From an uncultured Pseudomonadota bacterium (lineage in GTDB: Bacteria; Pseudomonadota; Gammaproteobacteria; Steroidobacterales; Steroidobacteraceae): a stretch of DNA of 39,124 nucleotides. Shown here piece after piece: positions 1-8,178 of the stretch. The notes beneath the pieces are model-generated. The model was not told where the DNA came from and searched no databases. It worked only from the letters and a program-made list of their open reading frames with translations. A program made the translations under genes and the position numbers. Each line of letters opens with the position of its first letter. The stretch's first letter is position 1. Location: NCBI GenBank assembly GCA_903858165.1, contig CAIOHZ010000081.1, positions 1 through 39,124 of the forward strand. The letters are read 5' to 3'.

Positions 1-1561
1 CGGCATGTTCGTTGACCACGCGCGCTACGGCATCGGCGGTGGGCAGGAAGTCTTCCATGGACCCGCGATGCAGCACGAACAATGTCAGTTCGTCGGCTTC
101 GGCGCCGTTCGGGCGACATGCGGCTGCCACGACCTTGCCGAGTTCCAGGCCCGGTGCGCGGATGGCAATATTTTCCAAGTCATGTGGGTAGTAGTTCTGA
201 CCGTTGACGAAGATGATTTCCTTCGCGCGGCCCGTGATGATGACTTCGCCGTCGTGGTACAGGCCGAGGTCGCCGGTATCTAGCCAGCCTTCGGCAGTGA
301 TGACCCGGGCGTTCACTTCCGGCAACTGGAAGTAGCCGGAAGTGACGTTCGGCCCGCGAATTTCCAGATGCCCGACGGTACCTGCCGGCAATGCCTGCCG
401 AGTTTCATCGGTGAAACGCACTTCGGTGTCCGGAATAGGCGTGCCAACGCCCATGAGCGCCAGCGCTTCTGGAGCGGCAGCACTAACGACTCGCGCCGCT
501 TCGCCGACCCCAAGCTGATGGCGGTCGAAATGCACCACACGATAGGTGCCCACGGCGCTGCGAAACGTCATGGCCAAGGTGGCTTCTGCGAGGCCGTACA
601 CCGGGTACATCGAATCCTTCGGCAAGCCACTTGGCGCCATGCGGTCGAGGAATTCTTCGGTGAGTTCCGGCGAGATAGGCTCGGCACCGTTGAACAAGAT
701 GCGCACGTGCTTGAGGTCCATGCCATCCACGGGGCGGTCGCCCAGCACCTTCAAGAAATGGCGGTAGCCGAAATTCGGCGAGCACAGCACGGTACAGTGG
801 TGGCGGTCGGCCAGTTGTAGCCACAACAACGGACGCCTGATGAACAGTTCTGTGGGCATGATATGGACGTTCATGCCGGCGGCGTACATGAAGAAGTTCA
901 TGCCGATGAGACCCATGTCATGGGTTAGCGGCATCCAGCTCAGGGCATTATCGTCGCCCGTCAGGCGCGCAGCCTGCACCACGCTGCGCAGGTTGGCGAC
1001 GAGGTTCGCGTGCTTTAGCACCACGCCTTTCGGTTCGCTGGTGGAGCCGGAAGAAAACTGGATGAAGGCGGTGTCGTTGGGGGAGGGAATGAGCAGGTCT
1101 GCGTGGTGCGCGAGGCTGTCGATTTCGTCGACGAGAAAGGCGCGAGCCCGCAGTGCGGCCACGGCAGCCTCTTCACCCGCTTCACGGCCGAAGGTTTCCA
1201 GACGGTCCAATGTTTTGCGGTCGGTGTAGAGCCAAGGGTTGCCCAGTTGCCGCGCGATGCGCAGCAGTTTGAACTTGTGCTCATCGCTGATGCCGGTGGC
1301 TACTGGCACGGCCACCAGGCCGCCTGCAAGGCTGGCCCAATAGCCGTCGAGGAACTGTTCGTTATTGGCCAGGTAAAGGACGACGGCGTCGCCGCGCCGT
1401 GCGCCACGCTGCTGCAGCAAGTGCAGCAGGCCCAAGGCACGCTCGTGGAGTTCCGCGAACGTGACTTCGCGCGAGCTGTCGCCGCTTTCATGATGGAAGA
1501 TGGAGCGGTCGAGTTTCGCGTTGTCGCGAAGAATCTCGTTCAGCGTGTTCGCGAAGTTCAT
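1..1561 (-). CDS. Fatty-acyl-AMP ligase-like adenylating enzyme (C-terminus beyond left edge)
   Basis: This is the N-terminal ~520 residues of an ANL-superfamily enzyme, which activates a carboxylic acid as acyl-adenylate. The frame is open from the ATG at 1561 to the left edge. Visible motifs are the phosphate loop FIQFSSGSTSEPKG (about residues 163-176), FNGAEPI, YGLAEATLAMTF (about 320) and GRAKEIIFVNGQNYYPHDLE (about 440-460). YGLAEATL and the N-x-YP-x-D-[IL]-E segment are typical of fatty-acyl-AMP ligases that load acyl carrier proteins, rather than acyl-CoA synthetases, which usually have YG(L/M)TE. The start codon overlaps the stop of the upstream P450 (ATGA), so the two are translationally coupled. 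Stand-alone FAALs are about 580-630 residues, so roughly 60-110 residues are missing if it is one; it could instead be the loading domain of a larger PKS/NRPS protein. The substrate cannot be told. Confidence 0.85.
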   Translation of the reverse strand, partial: MNFANTLNEILRDNAKLDRSIFHHESGDSSREVTFAELHERALGLLHLLQQRGARRGDAVVLYLANNEQFLDGYWASLAGGLVAVPVATGISDEHKFKLLRIARQLGNPWLYTDRKTLDRLETFGREAGEEAAVAALRARAFLVDEIDSLAHHADLLIPSPNDTAFIQFSSGSTSEPKGVVLKHANLVANLRSVVQAARLTGDDNALSWMPLTHDMGLIGMNFFMYAAGMNVHIMPTELFIRRPLLWLQLADRHHCTVLCSPNFGYRHFLKVLGDRPVDGMDLKHVRILFNGAEPISPELTEEFLDRMAPSGLPKDSMYPVYGLAEATLAMTFRSAVGTYRVVHFDRHQLGVGEAARVVSAAAPEALALMGVGTPIPDTEVRFTDETRQALPAGTVGHLEIRGPNVTSGYFQLPEVNARVITAEGWLDTGDLGLYHDGEVIITGRAKEIIFVNGQNYYPHDLENIAIRAPGLELGKVVAAACRPNGAEADELTLFVLHRGSMEDFLPTADAVARVVNEHA

Positions 1562-2979
1562 GGGGTTTTCCTGAAATGCACGCGGAAGCGCAGCGGGCGC
1601 AAGGCCCGCAGGTTGACGGCCGCTTCAATGGGAATGGGACCTTCGTCGAGGTACTCGAGCCGGTAGCGCCGCGCCATGCGCGCCAGATGCACGGTCATTT
1701 CGTATAAAGCAAAATTCTCGCCGACGCAGTGACGGGGACCGGCAGCGAAGGGGATGTAGACCCATTTTTCGCGAGCGGCTTCCGCCTCTGGCAAGAAACG
1801 CTCGGGGCGATACGCTTCCGGCTCGGGCCAGTACGTCGGGTGGCGTTGGATGAGATAGGGACTGAGCATGACGTCAGTGCCGGGTGGCACCCTGTAGCCA
1901 CCCAGTACGTCTTCTTCCACGCTGCGCCGGGTTAGCAGCCAGCCCGGCGGGTAGAGGCGCATGGACTCTTTCAGCACAGCCTGCGTCCACACCAGTTGTT
2001 CGCTCGCGGCGTAGGTCATGCTGCGCGGGCCGCTTATGGACGGTTCGCTAGCGGTGCCAGGCTGCGCTACGGCCACGCAGTCAATGGCATCCACTTCCGC
2101 TTCAAGGCGCTCCAGCGCCGCCGGATGCGTAGCCACCAAATACCAAGCCCAGTTCAGGGCGCTGGCCGAGGTTTCGTGTCCGGCCACCACGAGCGTCAGG
2201 GCCTCGTCGACCATTTCACGGTCCGGCATGGGCCGGTCGTCCTTGTCGCGGGCATCCATGAGCATCTGCAGGAAGTCGAAACGTTCCCACTGCCCCGCAC
2301 GACGGGCAGCTACGAGTTCTACTACCAGTTTGGCGAGCGACCGGAATTTGTAGGCGAACAGCAGATCGCGTGCGGAATGTTCCGTGACCACGGCAAAAGG
2401 GTTGTTACCGCCCATCCGCTTTTCCAGCCAAGCGAGGTCCTCGCCGAAGATGGAGCACAGGATGATGTCGAGCGTCAGCGCGCTCATCTCGGCGGTGATA
2501 TCGAAGGGTTCGCTCGAATGGACTGCCGCGTCCCAACGCACTTGCGCGTTATCCAGGGCCGTATCGATGACGACGGCATATTGCTCCACCATCTTGCGAT
2601 GGAAAGCCGGCTGGATCATGCGGCGCTGGCGCTTCCAGAAGTCGCCTTCGCTCACCATGATGCCGTTGCCGAGCAGGATTTTTACCCGGTCCAGCCCGAC
2701 GCCTTTGGTGTAATTACGGTGATTGGTGACCAGCAGACGCTTGATATCGTCCGGATGGTTGCAGATCCAAGTGTCACGCTTGCGCCCCGGCGCATAGACG
2801 CGGAAGAGATCGCCTAGTTCCTGCGTACTGGCGACGAGCAGTTCCAGACTGTCCTCGGTAGAGGCCACATCGAACTGCGCCGCCGCCAGAGGCGGCAGGC
2901 CGGCACGGGTCGGCTCCAGGCGCCACGCCGGCGTCTCTTCCGCTAGGTCTACCGGCTTGTCGGTGTCAGGATTGGACAT
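1558..2979 (-). CDS. Cytochrome P450
   Basis: A 473-residue haem-thiolate monooxygenase, probably hydroxylating or epoxidising a lipid-like or carrier-bound substrate. The P450 signatures are intact: I-helix oxygen-activation motif AGHETS (266-271), K-helix ExxR in LKESMRL (E338, R341) and the haem loop FAAGPRHCVG with the cysteine ligand at C418. There is no N-terminal membrane anchor, so it should be soluble and need separate redox partners; no ferredoxin or ferredoxin reductase lies nearby. A loop at about 300-328, between the I and K helices, is rich in Ala, Ser, Gly and Pro and looks like an insertion. The ATG start has only a weak ribosome-binding site. Its stop overlaps the start of the acyl-AMP ligase, suggesting a shared pathway in which the ligase activates the acid that the P450 modifies (inference). 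Confidence 0.95.
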   Translation of the reverse strand: MSNPDTDKPVDLAEETPAWRLEPTRAGLPPLAAAQFDVASTEDSLELLVASTQELGDLFRVYAPGRKRDTWICNHPDDIKRLLVTNHRNYTKGVGLDRVKILLGNGIMVSEGDFWKRQRRMIQPAFHRKMVEQYAVVIDTALDNAQVRWDAAVHSSEPFDITAEMSALTLDIILCSIFGEDLAWLEKRMGGNNPFAVVTEHSARDLLFAYKFRSLAKLVVELVAARRAGQWERFDFLQMLMDARDKDDRPMPDREMVDEALTLVVAGHETSASALNWAWYLVATHPAALERLEAEVDAIDCVAVAQPGTASEPSISGPRSMTYAASEQLVWTQAVLKESMRLYPPGWLLTRRSVEEDVLGGYRVPPGTDVMLSPYLIQRHPTYWPEPEAYRPERFLPEAEAAREKWVYIPFAAGPRHCVGENFALYEMTVHLARMARRYRLEYLDEGPIPIEAAVNLRALRPLRFRVHFRKTP

Positions 2980-3054
2980 GACGGCATTTTACCGGAAGGC
3001 GGAGGCCTTCGCGGATACGCGACTGCCGAAACCGGGCGGGCCTTGGGAACGGTG

Positions 3055-3085
3055 TTGGGTGCCATGGCGTACCTAAGGGTATAAT
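3055..3085 (+). promoter_or_regulatory. Putative sigma70 promoter of the GT2-LABN-GT39 operon
   Basis: A perfect -10 hexamer TATAAT lies at 3080-3085, with a weak -35 (TTGGGT, 3055-3060) 19 bases upstream. Transcription would begin near 3092, leaving an 18-base leader that contains the TAGGAAG ribosome-binding site before the TTG start at 3110. The region is the 130-base gap between divergent operons. Confidence 0.5.
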
Positions 3086-3109
3086 CCGCATTTTAATAGG
3101 AAGCACGCT

Positions 3110-3838
3110 TTGCCCGCGCCGGACCTCTCGGTCGTTATTCCGGTCTGCAATGAGCAGGACAATGTCGCGCCATTGGCGCGCGAAATTGTCGTCGCTCTTG
3201 CGGGGCGTCCATTCGAAATCCTGTTCGTGGACGACGGCAGCACGGATGAGACGTTGGCGCGGTTGCGTGCTTTGCGCGCTGAAATCCCACAGTTGCGGGT
3301 GCTGCGGCACTCTCGCCGTAGTGGCCAGAGTTATGCCGTGGCTTCCGGCGTGCATGCTGCAGTAGCAGAGTGGGTGGCCACGCTCGATGGCGACGGCCAG
3401 AACGACCCCGCAGACATTCCCGCCTTGCTGGCGGCGCAGGCTGCGGCAGACGGGAATGTCCGGTTGGTGATGGGCAATCGCGTCGCCAACCGTCGTGATA
3501 CTTGGCTGCGCCGGTTGCAAAGTCGTATCGCCAATGGCGTGCGCGCAGCACTGCTCAAGGATGACACCGAGGATTCTGGTTGCGGCATCAAGTTGCTGCA
3601 CCGGCCTACTTTCCTGGCCCTGCCGTTCTTTAACCACATGCACCGCTTCATGCCGGCACTTTATCGTCGTCAAGGCACCGTGGTGCTGTCGGTGCCGGTC
3701 AACCATCGGCCGCGTTTGCAAGGTACTTCCAAGTACGGCTTGCTGAATCGTCTCTGGGTCGGGGTCGTCGACATGTTGGGTGTCATGTGGTTGCAGTCGC
3801 GCTTTGCGTCTGGTCTCCATGTGGAAGAGGACCGCTGA
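3110..3838 (+). CDS. GT2 glycosyltransferase, dolichol-phosphate mannose synthase-like
   Basis: A 242-residue family 2 glycosyltransferase expected to move a sugar from a nucleotide donor to a polyprenyl phosphate at the inner face of the cytoplasmic membrane. Visible features are the GT-A start LSVVIPVCNEQDN (6-18), VDDGSTDET (40-48), the metal-binding DGDGQNDP (93-100) and the GTSKYG motif (205-210) typical of DPM1-like enzymes. The C-terminal pair of membrane helices of ArnC/GtrB-type members is not evident, so it resembles the soluble DPM1 type. The start is TTG, chosen for the TAGGAAG ribosome-binding site and the point where homology begins. It heads a tight operon with a LABN protein and a GT39 transferase, which could use its lipid-linked sugar as donor. 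Confidence 0.9.
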   Translation: MPAPDLSVVIPVCNEQDNVAPLAREIVVALAGRPFEILFVDDGSTDETLARLRALRAEIPQLRVLRHSRRSGQSYAVASGVHAAVAEWVATLDGDGQNDPADIPALLAAQAAADGNVRLVMGNRVANRRDTWLRRLQSRIANGVRAALLKDDTEDSGCGIKLLHRPTFLALPFFNHMHRFMPALYRRQGTVVLSVPVNHRPRLQGTSKYGLLNRLWVGVVDMLGVMWLQSRFASGLHVEEDR

Positions 3839-3839
3839 T

Positions 3840-4145
3840 ATGGCGTTTCGTCTGGATGCCAATCACGTCTGGCTGGGAATCGGGTTTCTGGGGCAGGCAC
3901 TGTTTTCCGCGCGCTTCATCGTGCAGTGGATTGCCAGCGAGCGCGAAAAGCGCAGTGTCATTCCGCACCTGTTCTGGTGGTTCAGCCTCGGTGGCGGCAT
4001 GACCTTGCTGTTCTACGCCATCTATCGTGGCGACCCCGTGTTCATTCTCGGGCAGGCAACCGGTCTCATCGTCTATTTGCGCAACCTCTACTTCGTCTTG
4101 CGTGAGGCGAAGGCCAAGCGCGCGGAGGCTGGAGCCGCCCCTTGA
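3840..4145 (+). CDS. Small LABN-domain membrane protein
   Basis: A 101-residue protein matching the lipid-A-disaccharide-synthase N-terminal domain (LAB_N), here stand-alone without LpxB. Three hydrophobic helices are visible (about 9-28, 43-62 and 65-86). Family hallmarks are FSARFIVQWIASE, IPHLFWWFSLGGG, the DPVFILGQ segment and a C-terminal IVYLRNLYF. The ATG at 3840 is preferred over upstream starts because GGAAGAGG sits at good spacing before it and it follows the GT2 stop by one base. Its own stop overlaps the TTG start of the next gene. The biochemical role of stand-alone LABN proteins is not clear to me. Position between a polyprenyl-phosphate glycosyltransferase and a GT39 enzyme suggests it helps handle or flip the lipid-linked sugar (inference). 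Confidence 0.88.
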   Translation: MAFRLDANHVWLGIGFLGQALFSARFIVQWIASEREKRSVIPHLFWWFSLGGGMTLLFYAIYRGDPVFILGQATGLIVYLRNLYFVLREAKAKRAEAGAAP

Positions 4146-5878
4146 GCCCATGGCGACTGTCTTGGCGCGACCTCGTCTGGCTGCTGTTGCTGGCGGCGGT
4201 CGTCCTTGGGGCGGGTTTGGGATGGCGGGAACCGTGGCCCGCGGACGAGCCTCGTTTTGCTCTTATCGCGCGCGACATGGCGCAGGGCGCCTCTTGGTGG
4301 GTGCCGCATATTGGCGGCGACCTTTACCAAGACAAGCCGCCGCTGTTTTTCTGGGCCATCGCGGTAGGCTATCTCGCCACGGGCTCACTGCAGGTCGCTT
4401 TCCTGCTGCCGTCATTTCTCGCCGGCTTGCTTGCCGTCGGGCTGGTGTGGGATCTCGCCTACCGCTTGTGGTCACGGACCGTGGCAATGCATGCGGCGCT
4501 GCTGTTGCTCGCCACCGTGCAGTTCCTGCTGCAGGCGCGGGCGGCGCAAATCGACGGCTTCTTGTTGGTCCTCACAGTGCTGTCTGTGTACGGCTTGGCG
4601 CGTCACCTGCTGTTGGGACCGGCGTGGGGTTGGTACGCCGTTGCGGGGTTGTCCGCAGGCCTTGGCGTGGCCACCAAAGGCGTTGGCTTCCTGCCGCTGC
4701 TGCTGCTGTTGCCGTGGTGGGGCTTGGCGCGTGCCGGCTTTGCCTTGCCGGTCATCGGGGGCGGATGGCGTTGGGCTTGGGCACCGTTGGGTCTGCTCTT
4801 GGGTATTGCCATCTGGTTGGTGCCGATGCTGGTGGTGGTCGCCCAATCCCACGACCCCGCCTATGTCGCCTACCGAGATGAAATCCTGTTCCAGCAAACG
4901 GTGCAGCGCTACGCGCATGCTTGGCATCATCAGGCACCACCGTGGTTTTTTTTGGTGCATGTCATTCCGTGGCTCTGGTTGCCTGGCACCTTGCTGCTGC
5001 CTTGGGTGCTAGGGCTGAAGGGCCTGCGCTCAGTTGGCGAGGCTGCCGAGACGTGGCAAGACCATTGGCGCCTGCGCGACCCCCGTGCTTTGCTGTTTCT
5101 AGGTTGGGTGCTGCTGGTAGTGCTGTTCTTCTCGCTGTCCGCGGGCAAGCGGGGCGTGTATGTGCTGCAGGCTGTCCCCGCGTTCGTGTTGTCCTTGGCG
5201 CCTTTTTTGCCACGCCTGTTGGCGCGGCGCGGCGTTCAGTGGCTGTTCGCCAGTCTTCTGGGGGCCGTCGCCGTCGCTCTGGCCGGCGCGGTGGCGTGGT
5301 TCGCCACCATGGGGGCGCCGCTGTGGGACAGATTGGGCCAGGATAACGGGCTGAAGGCCTCCGCCGAACTGCTCGCCCCCCTCGCTACCATCGCGGCTGT
5401 CGCTGCGCTGGCGCTAGCGGTTGGCCGCTTGCGTCGCGCGCCCGTCGCCATGGCCGTGACCCTGTGGGGTGCCCTGGTGGTGCAAGGATTTTGGATCAAT
5501 CCGATGTTGGACGCGTCGCGTTCGGGCGCGGCCTTCATGCGGCAGGTAGAGGCTGCCGTGCCCATCGGTACGACGCTTGGTTTGGTCAACTATCGCGAAC
5601 AGTTCTTGTTGCAGGCCAGTCGCCCGGTGGTGAATTTTGGGCATCGCCGTTGGCGCGAGGGTCAGCAGGAGGTTTACGAGGCCTCGGCTTGGCTGTCTGC
5701 TGGCAGTGCCAACGCACCACGGGCGCTGCTGGTGGAGGGGGCCCTGCTGGCTGAGTGCTTTGCTACCGCCCAGCGCCGTTGGGTGGCGCGGGCTAGTCGC
5801 CAGTCTTGGTATCTGGTGACGGGCGTTGCGTCGCCGACCTGTGTGGCCCGGGGCGCCACGGGTCGCCTCGCCCGTTAG
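4142..5878 (+). CDS. GT39 (ArnT/PMT-like) integral membrane glycosyltransferase
   Basis: A 578-residue polytopic protein with about a dozen hydrophobic segments, of the ArnT/protein O-mannosyltransferase fold that transfers sugars from polyprenyl-phosphate donors outside the cytoplasmic membrane. The first periplasmic loop has the family's acidic motif in WREPWPADEPRFALIARDM (about 28-46; the DE pair is the expected catalytic/metal site), followed by LYQDKPPLFFW, matching the ArnT 'KPP' region. The TTG start overlaps the LABN stop (TTGA); the nearby ATG at 4150 is out of frame. The acceptor could be lipid A, another envelope glycan or protein. The operon lacks arnA/arnB-type genes for aminoarabinose, so polymyxin-type modification should not be assumed. 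Confidence 0.88.
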   Translation: MSPWRLSWRDLVWLLLLAAVVLGAGLGWREPWPADEPRFALIARDMAQGASWWVPHIGGDLYQDKPPLFFWAIAVGYLATGSLQVAFLLPSFLAGLLAVGLVWDLAYRLWSRTVAMHAALLLLATVQFLLQARAAQIDGFLLVLTVLSVYGLARHLLLGPAWGWYAVAGLSAGLGVATKGVGFLPLLLLLPWWGLARAGFALPVIGGGWRWAWAPLGLLLGIAIWLVPMLVVVAQSHDPAYVAYRDEILFQQTVQRYAHAWHHQAPPWFFLVHVIPWLWLPGTLLLPWVLGLKGLRSVGEAAETWQDHWRLRDPRALLFLGWVLLVVLFFSLSAGKRGVYVLQAVPAFVLSLAPFLPRLLARRGVQWLFASLLGAVAVALAGAVAWFATMGAPLWDRLGQDNGLKASAELLAPLATIAAVAALALAVGRLRRAPVAMAVTLWGALVVQGFWINPMLDASRSGAAFMRQVEAAVPIGTTLGLVNYREQFLLQASRPVVNFGHRRWREGQQEVYEASAWLSAGSANAPRALLVEGALLAECFATAQRRWVARASRQSWYLVTGVASPTCVARGATGRLAR

Positions 5879-5998
5879 GCCAGGAAATTGCCGCCGACCG
5901 AAGAGTGTAAGTCGCTGTTTTGCGACGTGGTTCTACGACATACCCCGGGGGGGTTCAAGCATCATTGCACCACTATCACTCACAATTTGTGGTGTCCC

Positions 5999-7114
5999 GT
6001 GCATCTTATTCACAGCGCGTTTCCCGAAGCCGTTCTGGCTCCCGTTCAGCCGACGCGTTTGGCGGAAGCCAAGCACGCTTTCACCACGCGCCGCTGTGAC
6101 CTCGACGATGCTCGTTACGTCGTGACCGGAGGGCTGGCTCCTTTGGCCGGCGATCTCGTGCTCGCGCGAGTGGAAAAGCTCGGGCAACATCCTGCTTTGC
6201 AGACCACGGCAGGGCGTCGTGCCACGTTGTTTCCTGGCGATGAAATCGTCGTGGTCTTCGGTAACCGATACGCTCCTGACCAGTTCGAGGCCGTGGTGCC
6301 TGCCGACCTCGGGCGTTGTCAGTTGGTAGCGGGCGGGGGCGTTGCGGCCAAGGTCCTGTCGGCCCACAGCAAGATGAAGCAGCCGACCCAGCTCGAGCCC
6401 ATTGGCTTGCTGGCGGACGTCAACGGCAAGGTTTTGAATTTGCGTGACTACGCGCTGCCCAAACTGGCCTCGCCGCCGCGCCGTCCGGTCACCATTGGTG
6501 TCGTCGGCACCGCCATGAACGCCGGCAAGACCACGACGGCCGCCCACCTCGTTCGCGGGCTGCGCGCTGCCGGGCTCAAGGTCGGTGCAGCGAAGGTGAC
6601 GGGGACAGGTGCTGGTGGCGACACTTGGCTCATGCGTGATGCGGGCGCCACCACGGTGCTCGATTTCACGGACGCCGGTTTTGCTTCCACCTACAAAGTC
6701 TCGCTGCCTGAACTGTGTGACGGCATCGATCGCATTTTGGACCAACTCGTTGCCAGCGGCACGGAAGTGGTGGTCCTGGAAGTGGCGGATGGATTGCTGC
6801 AGGCGGAAACTGCGGCAGTGCTCGATTGTCCTCAGGCCAGCACTTACTTCAATGCCCTGGTGTTTGCCGCCCAAGACGCCATGGGTGCGGCCGCCGGTGT
6901 GGACTGGTTGGAGCAGCGTGGGTTGCGTGTCGAGGCGGTCACCGGTTTGCTCACCGCTGCACCGCTTGCCAGCCGTGAAGCCGCAGAAGCCACCGGTCTG
7001 CCGGTGTTGGGCCTTGCCGCCCTCGGCGGGGCCAAGGCCGCGCGCGACCTGTACGCCGCCGCTCGCCAAGTCCATGATGCCGCCCTCGCCGTGGAAGCGG
7101 GCTGCGCGGCCTGA
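5999..7114 (+). CDS. DUF1611-like P-loop NTPase
   Basis: A protein of about 371 residues with a P-loop in GVVGTAMNAGKTTTAAHLV (about 166-184), followed by the KVTGTGAGGDTWLMRDAG and VLDFTDAGFASTY segments that I associate with DUF1611-type P-loop proteins, related in fold to MobB/BioD. An N-terminal domain of about 150 residues precedes it. The frame extends upstream to a TTG at 5888, but those 37 codons (rich in His, Cys and Thr) do not look coding; the GTG at 5999 is preferred although no clear ribosome-binding site precedes it. The stop overlaps the next ATG (TGATG). Some DUF1611 proteins are linked to D-amino-acid or dipeptide metabolism, but no such enzyme is adjacent, so the function is unassigned. 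Confidence 0.75.
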   Translation: MHLIHSAFPEAVLAPVQPTRLAEAKHAFTTRRCDLDDARYVVTGGLAPLAGDLVLARVEKLGQHPALQTTAGRRATLFPGDEIVVVFGNRYAPDQFEAVVPADLGRCQLVAGGGVAAKVLSAHSKMKQPTQLEPIGLLADVNGKVLNLRDYALPKLASPPRRPVTIGVVGTAMNAGKTTTAAHLVRGLRAAGLKVGAAKVTGTGAGGDTWLMRDAGATTVLDFTDAGFASTYKVSLPELCDGIDRILDQLVASGTEVVVLEVADGLLQAETAAVLDCPQASTYFNALVFAAQDAMGAAAGVDWLEQRGLRVEAVTGLLTAAPLASREAAEATGLPVLGLAALGGAKAARDLYAAARQVHDAALAVEAGCAA

Positions 7115-8178
7115 TGCAACTTCCCCTCCCCAATGGCGGTCCCCGCCGGAACTGGTTCATTCAATTGACGCTGCTGGCCTGTGCCGAACTCGGCGCCTTG
7201 TTTGGTCTGGCATTGGGCATTCGACACGCGTTCGATGCGGTGTTGGTAGGTGGGCCGGTGGCGGTTCAACAGTTGGGTTTCAGCTGGTTGGTTTGGGGTT
7301 TGGCCCTCGTTCTGGTGTCCGCCGTTGCTCGTGCCAGGCAGCGCCCGCTGGGTGAGAGTTTTGGGCAACACTACGCGCGCCGCGTCCGTTCGCGGGTATT
7401 GCGCTGTTGGTTGTCTGCCGATACCGAAGGCAACGACAAGGCAATTCCAGCCGTGTCCCCGTCTCCTGAAGCGGAGCCCGATACGGCGGGCCGTGGCTCC
7501 CTGCTGGTGCGTTTGCTAGGCGATACCACGGCGCTCTCCCGGTGGCATGGTCGCGTCAAGGCGCGTTCCTTTGCGAACCTGACGGCCTTGCTGGTGGTTA
7601 CCGTGGCGCTGGCTATCGTTGCTTGGCCATTGGCTTTGGCCGCGATGGGGCCGTTATTGTTCGGCTTGGCCGCCCAATGGTGGGTAGGCCTGCAGTTGGA
7701 AGCCCGTGCCGCCCATGCTCGTCAGCAACGTGCGCGCATGGCAGCTAGCGTGGCGCGCACCCTGGATGCCGGTTCCGGAAACTCCGCTGACGTAGATAAC
7801 CGCGCCGTGAAAAACCTCGATCGCCGTGGGCGCAAGCTCAGCACTGGCATGGTTGACGCGGCGCGAGCCAGTGGTGCCTTGGAGGGACTGGGAATGCTGA
7901 TGACCGGTGGCGCGTTGGTGGCGACGCTGGCAGTGGGTACCTACTTGGTTGGTAATGCTCAGGCCTCTGCCGGTACCGTGTTACTGGCTGCGCTCTGGGT
8001 GGGCCAGTCATCCCGTCCTATCCACGAACTGGCCCGCGCCCAAGATGCGTGGCGTCGTGCCCGCGTCAGCGAACGTAACCTGTCACGTTTTTTGGCTCGT
8101 GGTCGCGGTACTTCCGGCGGCCGTAAAAAGGGTGCGCCGAGGCGCCGCAAGGAGCCTCGTACCGAGGGACAGTCGTGA
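7114..8178 (+). CDS. ABC-exporter-type transmembrane domain protein lacking an ATPase domain
   Basis: A 354-residue protein resembling the membrane half of an ABC exporter. Hydrophobic segments occur at about 15-40, 50-72, 150-170, 172-190, 263-285 and 288-302. Between them are features of ABC type-1 exporters, such as GSLLVRLLGDTTALSRWHGR in the first long cytoplasmic region and ASAGTVLLAALWVGQSSRPI near the last helix. There is no Walker A, ABC signature or Walker B, and the protein ends in a basic Arg/Lys/Gly-rich tail. Start and stop overlap both neighbours. It may pair with an ATPase encoded elsewhere or be a repurposed scaffold. The upstream DUF1611 P-loop protein is not of the ABC class, so it is not an obvious replacement. 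Confidence 0.75.
   Translation: MQLPLPNGGPRRNWFIQLTLLACAELGALFGLALGIRHAFDAVLVGGPVAVQQLGFSWLVWGLALVLVSAVARARQRPLGESFGQHYARRVRSRVLRCWLSADTEGNDKAIPAVSPSPEAEPDTAGRGSLLVRLLGDTTALSRWHGRVKARSFANLTALLVVTVALAIVAWPLALAAMGPLLFGLAAQWWVGLQLEARAAHARQQRARMAASVARTLDAGSGNSADVDNRAVKNLDRRGRKLSTGMVDAARASGALEGLGMLMTGGALVATLAVGTYLVGNAQASAGTVLLAALWVGQSSRPIHELARAQDAWRRARVSERNLSRFLARGRGTSGGRKKGAPRRRKEPRTEGQS

Noticed and set aside
5888-5998. 37-codon in-frame extension of the DUF1611-like gene
   Set aside because: Its composition (His, Cys and Thr rich) does not look coding, the TTG start has no convincing ribosome-binding site, and family similarity begins around the GTG at 5999.
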